Positions 31,976 to 34,367 of a stretch of 34,367 nt of DNA are shown here, in pieces. The notes under the pieces are model-generated. The model did no database searches and had not been told where the DNA came from. It worked only from the letters and a program-made list of their open reading frames with translations. Origin of the DNA: Pseudomonas nitroreducens (GTDB taxonomy: Bacteria > Pseudomonadota > Gammaproteobacteria > Pseudomonadales > Pseudomonadaceae); the NCBI RefSeq assembly GCF_014204515.1, contig NZ_JACHLI010000052.1, forward strand, positions 1 through 34,367. Reading direction: 5' to 3'. How positions within the stretch are numbered: position 1 is the stretch's first letter; each line of letters starts with the position of its first letter. The translations under genes were made by a program, and so were the position numbers.

Positions 31976-33244
31976 TCAGTTACCGCGCACCGCGTAATCC
32001 GGCTTCTTGTCGTTGCCCGGAATGAACGGGCTCCACGGCTGGGCGCGGATCGGCTCGGGGGTCTTCCAGACCACGTTGAACTGACCGTTGTCCTCGATCT
32101 CGCCGATCATCACCGGTTTGTGCAGGTGGTGGTTGGTCTTATCCATGGTCAGGGTGAAGCCCGACGGCGCCTTGAAGGTCTGCCCGCCCATGGCCTCGCG
32201 GACCTTGTCGACGTCGGTGCTGCCGGCCTTCTGCGCGGCCTGCGCCCACATGTGGATGCCGACGTAGGTGGCCTCCATCGGGTCGTTGGTCACCGCGGTG
32301 CTGTAGTTGGGCAGGTTCTTCGCCTTGGCGTAGGCCTTCCAGTCGGCGACGAACTTGCTGTTCTCCGGGTTCTTCACCGACTCGAAGTAGTTCCATGCCG
32401 CGAGGTTGCCCACCAGCGGCTTGGTGTCGATGCCGCGCAGTTCCTCCTCGCCCACGGAGAAGGCCACCACCGGTACTTCGGTGGCTTCCAGGCCCTGGTT
32501 GGCCAGTTCCTTGTAGAAGGGCACGTTGGAGTCGCCATTGACGGTGGAGATCACTGCGGTCTTGCCGCCGGCGGAGAATTTCTTGATGTCGGCGACGATG
32601 GTCTGGTAGTCGCTGTGGCCAAACGGCGTGTAGACCTCCTGGATGTCCTTGTCGGCCACGCCCTTGCTGTGCAGGAAGGCGCGCAGGATCTTGTTGGTGG
32701 TACGCGGGTAGACGTAGTCGGTGCCCAGCAGGAAGAAGCGCTTGGCGGCGCCGCCGTCCTCGCTCATCAGGTATTCCACCGCCGGGATCGCCTGCTGGTT
32801 CGGTGCGGCGCCGGTGTAGAAGACGTTGGGCGACATTTCCTCGCCCTCGTATTGCACCGGGTAGAACAGCAGGCCGTTGAGCTCCTCGAACACCGGCAGC
32901 ACCGACTTGCGCGACACGCTGGTCCAGCAGCCGAAGACCACCGCGACCTTGTCCTGGGTCAGCAGCTGGCGCGCCTTCTCGGCGAACAGCGGCCAGTTGG
33001 AGGCCGGGTCGACCACCACCGCCTCGAGCTGCTTGCCGTTCACTCCGCCCTTGGCGTTGATCTCGTCGATGGTCATCAGCGCCATGTCCTTGAGCGAGGT
33101 CTCGGAGATCGCCATGGTGCCGGACAGCGAATGCAGGATGCCGACCTTGATGGTCTCGGCAGCCTGGGTGCTGAACGGGAACAGACCGGTGAGCAGCAGG
33201 GCGCTCATGGCCAGCGTACTTTTCAACAGCGGACGGCGTTTCAT
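31976..33244 (-). CDS. urtA: UrtA, urea-binding protein of the ABC transporter
   Basis: This 422-residue periplasmic binding protein has a signal peptide cleaved near STQA-A (residue ~28). It has the family start ETIKVGILHSLSGTMAISE and contains GCWTSVSRKSVLPVFEE and TDYVYPRTTNK. It delivers urea to UrtBC. AAGGAGG before the ATG at 33244 supports the start. A sigma-54 promoter lies 84 bp upstream of the ATG. Confidence 0.94.
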   Translation of the reverse strand: MKRRPLLKSTLAMSALLLTGLFPFSTQAAETIKVGILHSLSGTMAISETSLKDMALMTIDEINAKGGVNGKQLEAVVVDPASNWPLFAEKARQLLTQDKVAVVFGCWTSVSRKSVLPVFEELNGLLFYPVQYEGEEMSPNVFYTGAAPNQQAIPAVEYLMSEDGGAAKRFFLLGTDYVYPRTTNKILRAFLHSKGVADKDIQEVYTPFGHSDYQTIVADIKKFSAGGKTAVISTVNGDSNVPFYKELANQGLEATEVPVVAFSVGEEELRGIDTKPLVGNLAAWNYFESVKNPENSKFVADWKAYAKAKNLPNYSTAVTNDPMEATYVGIHMWAQAAQKAGSTDVDKVREAMGGQTFKAPSGFTLTMDKTNHHLHKPVMIGEIEDNGQFNVVWKTPEPIRAQPWSPFIPGNDKKPDYAVRGN

Positions 33245-33279
33245 CGCGGCAGCCTCCTTGGCTATCCAGGGGCGGGGAG

Positions 33280-33329
33280 CTGCCGGTGCGGCAGTTTCCC
33301 GGAAATGGGGCGACCCCGGACGGGGTCGC
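33280..33329 (-). promoter_or_regulatory. Two stem-loops in the urtA leader
   Basis: GCGACCCC / GGGGTCGC (33310-33329, loop of four) lies right at the predicted 5' end. CTGCCG / CGGCAG (33280-33294) lies nearer the start codon, extendable by several pairs to about 33274-33300. The leader is short (about 84 nt), so most of it is structured. Confidence 0.6.
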
Positions 33330-33339
33330 AGCTGCCATC

Positions 33340-33354
33340 GCAGCATCCGTGCCA
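33340..33354 (-). promoter_or_regulatory. Sigma-54 promoter of urtA
   Basis: The minus strand reads TGGCACGGATGCTGC, an almost perfect -24/-12 element with GG and GC ten bases apart. The start is predicted near 33328. An NtrC-like site (GCGCA-N5-GGTGC, 33423-33437) with one perfect half lies about 100 bp upstream. Confidence 0.8.
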
Positions 33355-33422
33355 AACAGGCAAAAGCCTTGGCGCAGACGGTCTGCACGCGATTTTCTGT
33401 CGTATAGGGAGGGTTTTTCAGT

Positions 33423-33437
33423 GCGCAGCTTTGGTGC
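33423..33437. promoter_or_regulatory. Weak NtrC-like site upstream of urtA
   Basis: GCGCAGCTTTGGTGC has one perfect NtrC half-site (GGTGC) and one partial. It lies about 100 bp upstream of the sigma-54 start. A perfect GCAGAC-G-GTCTGC palindrome (33374-33386) lies between the two and may be another control site. Confidence 0.4.
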
Positions 33438-33479
33438 GCCGAACCCGCTTTGCCGCGGGGCGCTCCCCATTGCTGCGCA

Positions 33480-34076
33480 TCAGGTGGGGCTGACGAAGTA
33501 CCCGCGCACGCCGGTCATGATGATCTGCGCGGCGAGGGCGCAGACGAACAGGCCCATCAGCCGGCTGACGATCATCAGGCCCTGCTCGCCCAGGACCTTC
33601 TCGATCTTGTCGGAGAGATACAGCGTGACCCCTACGGTCAGGCAGGCCAGGAAGATCGCCGCCAGGGCCAGCAGCTTGTGCTCCCAGTCCTGGTTCACCC
33701 CCATCACCAGCAGCGCACCGATGGTGCCGGGGCCGACGGTGATGGGGATGGTCAGCGGGACGATGGTGACGTCCTGCTGCACGTTGTCCGCCTGCACCGC
33801 CGAGCGCCCTTGGGCCATGCCCAGGGCGGAAATGAACAGCACGCTGCCGGCGCCGATGCGGAAGGCATCCGCGGTGATGCCGAACAGGGTGAAGATGTAA
33901 CGCCCGAACAGGTACAGCAGCACGCTGGCGATCAGCGCCGCCAGGGCCACGCGCCAGGCCATGCGCTTGCGGTCGCGCGGGGCGAAGCCGCGGTTCAGGC
34001 TGATGAAGCAGGACAGCACGAAAAACGGGCTGTAGAGCACCAGCATCTTCAGGTACACGCTGAACATCGCTTGCAT
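33480..34076 (-). CDS. MarC-family inner membrane protein
   Basis: This 198-residue protein has six hydrophobic segments and the MarC family signature around VPLTIPITVGPGTIGAL, with the RLMGLFVCALAAQIIMTGV end. The family role is unsettled; early claims of a link to multiple antibiotic resistance were not upheld. Starts at 34076 or 34067 (MFSVYLKML) are both possible; neither has a strong ribosome binding site. Confidence 0.85.
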   Translation of the reverse strand: MQAMFSVYLKMLVLYSPFFVLSCFISLNRGFAPRDRKRMAWRVALAALIASVLLYLFGRYIFTLFGITADAFRIGAGSVLFISALGMAQGRSAVQADNVQQDVTIVPLTIPITVGPGTIGALLVMGVNQDWEHKLLALAAIFLACLTVGVTLYLSDKIEKVLGEQGLMIVSRLMGLFVCALAAQIIMTGVRGYFVSPT

Positions 34077-34183
34077 GGGAACGACTCGTCCGGATTGAGT
34101 GGGCGCGGCAGGGCAAAGCATAGCGGGTGAGGGCGCAGGCGGCATTGCGGCGGGGCAAATGCCCGGTTGGTCTATCGGGTTAC

Positions 34184-34255
34184 GTAGGAGCGGACTCCGT
34201 CCGCGACCGATTCCGCATCGCGCCGGACGTCAATCGCGGACGGAGTCCGCTTGTA
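34184..34255. repeat. REP pair at the right end
   Basis: GTAGGAGCGGACTCCGTCCG (from 34184) and its inverse (ending about 34255) form a pair. The remainder of 34077-34367 shows a degenerate third unit (about 34266 onward) and no gene. Confidence 0.8.
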
Positions 34256-34367
34256 TGGCGTTAGGGTAGGAGCCTGTCGGGGGTGGAGGGACAAAGTCCG
34301 CTTCTGCAAGCCAGACGGTAGGAGACTTCCCCCGCCCACGCGCTCACGACAAGCGCCGATAAGGAAT

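Overview
The window is a GC-rich chromosomal segment of a Pseudomonas close to the P. aeruginosa lineage. Most genes are recognisable by family, and their order matches, from memory, the P. aeruginosa PAO1 stretch running from desT (PA4890) to the urea transporter genes (PA4858-PA4862). Intergenic spaces carry Pseudomonas-type REP palindromes and several other dispersed palindromic repeats. The exact species cannot be named from sequence alone.

Layout. 1-245: a possible end of an IS3-type element and one dispersed repeat. 246-3239: the unsaturated fatty acid module, desT divergent from desC-desB, with two palindromic operators between them. 3246-5343: a small helical protein, a small membrane protein and a YcaD-like MFS transporter. 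5426-6967: two secreted paralogues made almost entirely of short tandem repeats. 7489-12173: a ferritin-like protein, an AsmA-family protein, a GyrI-like protein, OsmE and a small lipoprotein. 12248-15718: a YegD-type Hsp70-like protein divergent from an oxaloacetate decarboxylase, a secreted helical protein and a DksA-like zinc-finger protein. 15794-21602: the bacteriophytochrome pair bphO-bphP and an autotransporter, which look like additions to the otherwise conserved gene order. 21980-26337: ureD-ureA-GNAT-GNAT-ureB-ureC. 26621-33244: a GNAT enzyme and the urea ABC transporter urtABCDE. 33480-34076: a MarC-family membrane protein.

How the genes work together. The right third is a urea acquisition and hydrolysis unit. 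UrtABCDE imports urea, UreABC hydrolyses it, and UreD helps to load nickel. The remaining chaperones UreE, UreF and UreG are not in the window; in PAO1 they lie next to desT, just beyond the left edge here. Both ureD and urtA have good sigma-54 (-24/-12) promoters, and ureD also has a near-consensus NtrC site, which implies nitrogen-limitation control. The left end is the DesT regulon for aerobic desaturation of acyl-CoAs.

The least explained items are: (i) three perfect TGTAG-N5-CTACA inverted repeats at the oxaloacetate decarboxylase gene, one lying inside the coding sequence and written in a run of codons that are atypical for this gene; (ii) the two tandem-repeat secreted proteins; (iii) a four-copy, roughly 110-bp nested-palindrome repeat family.
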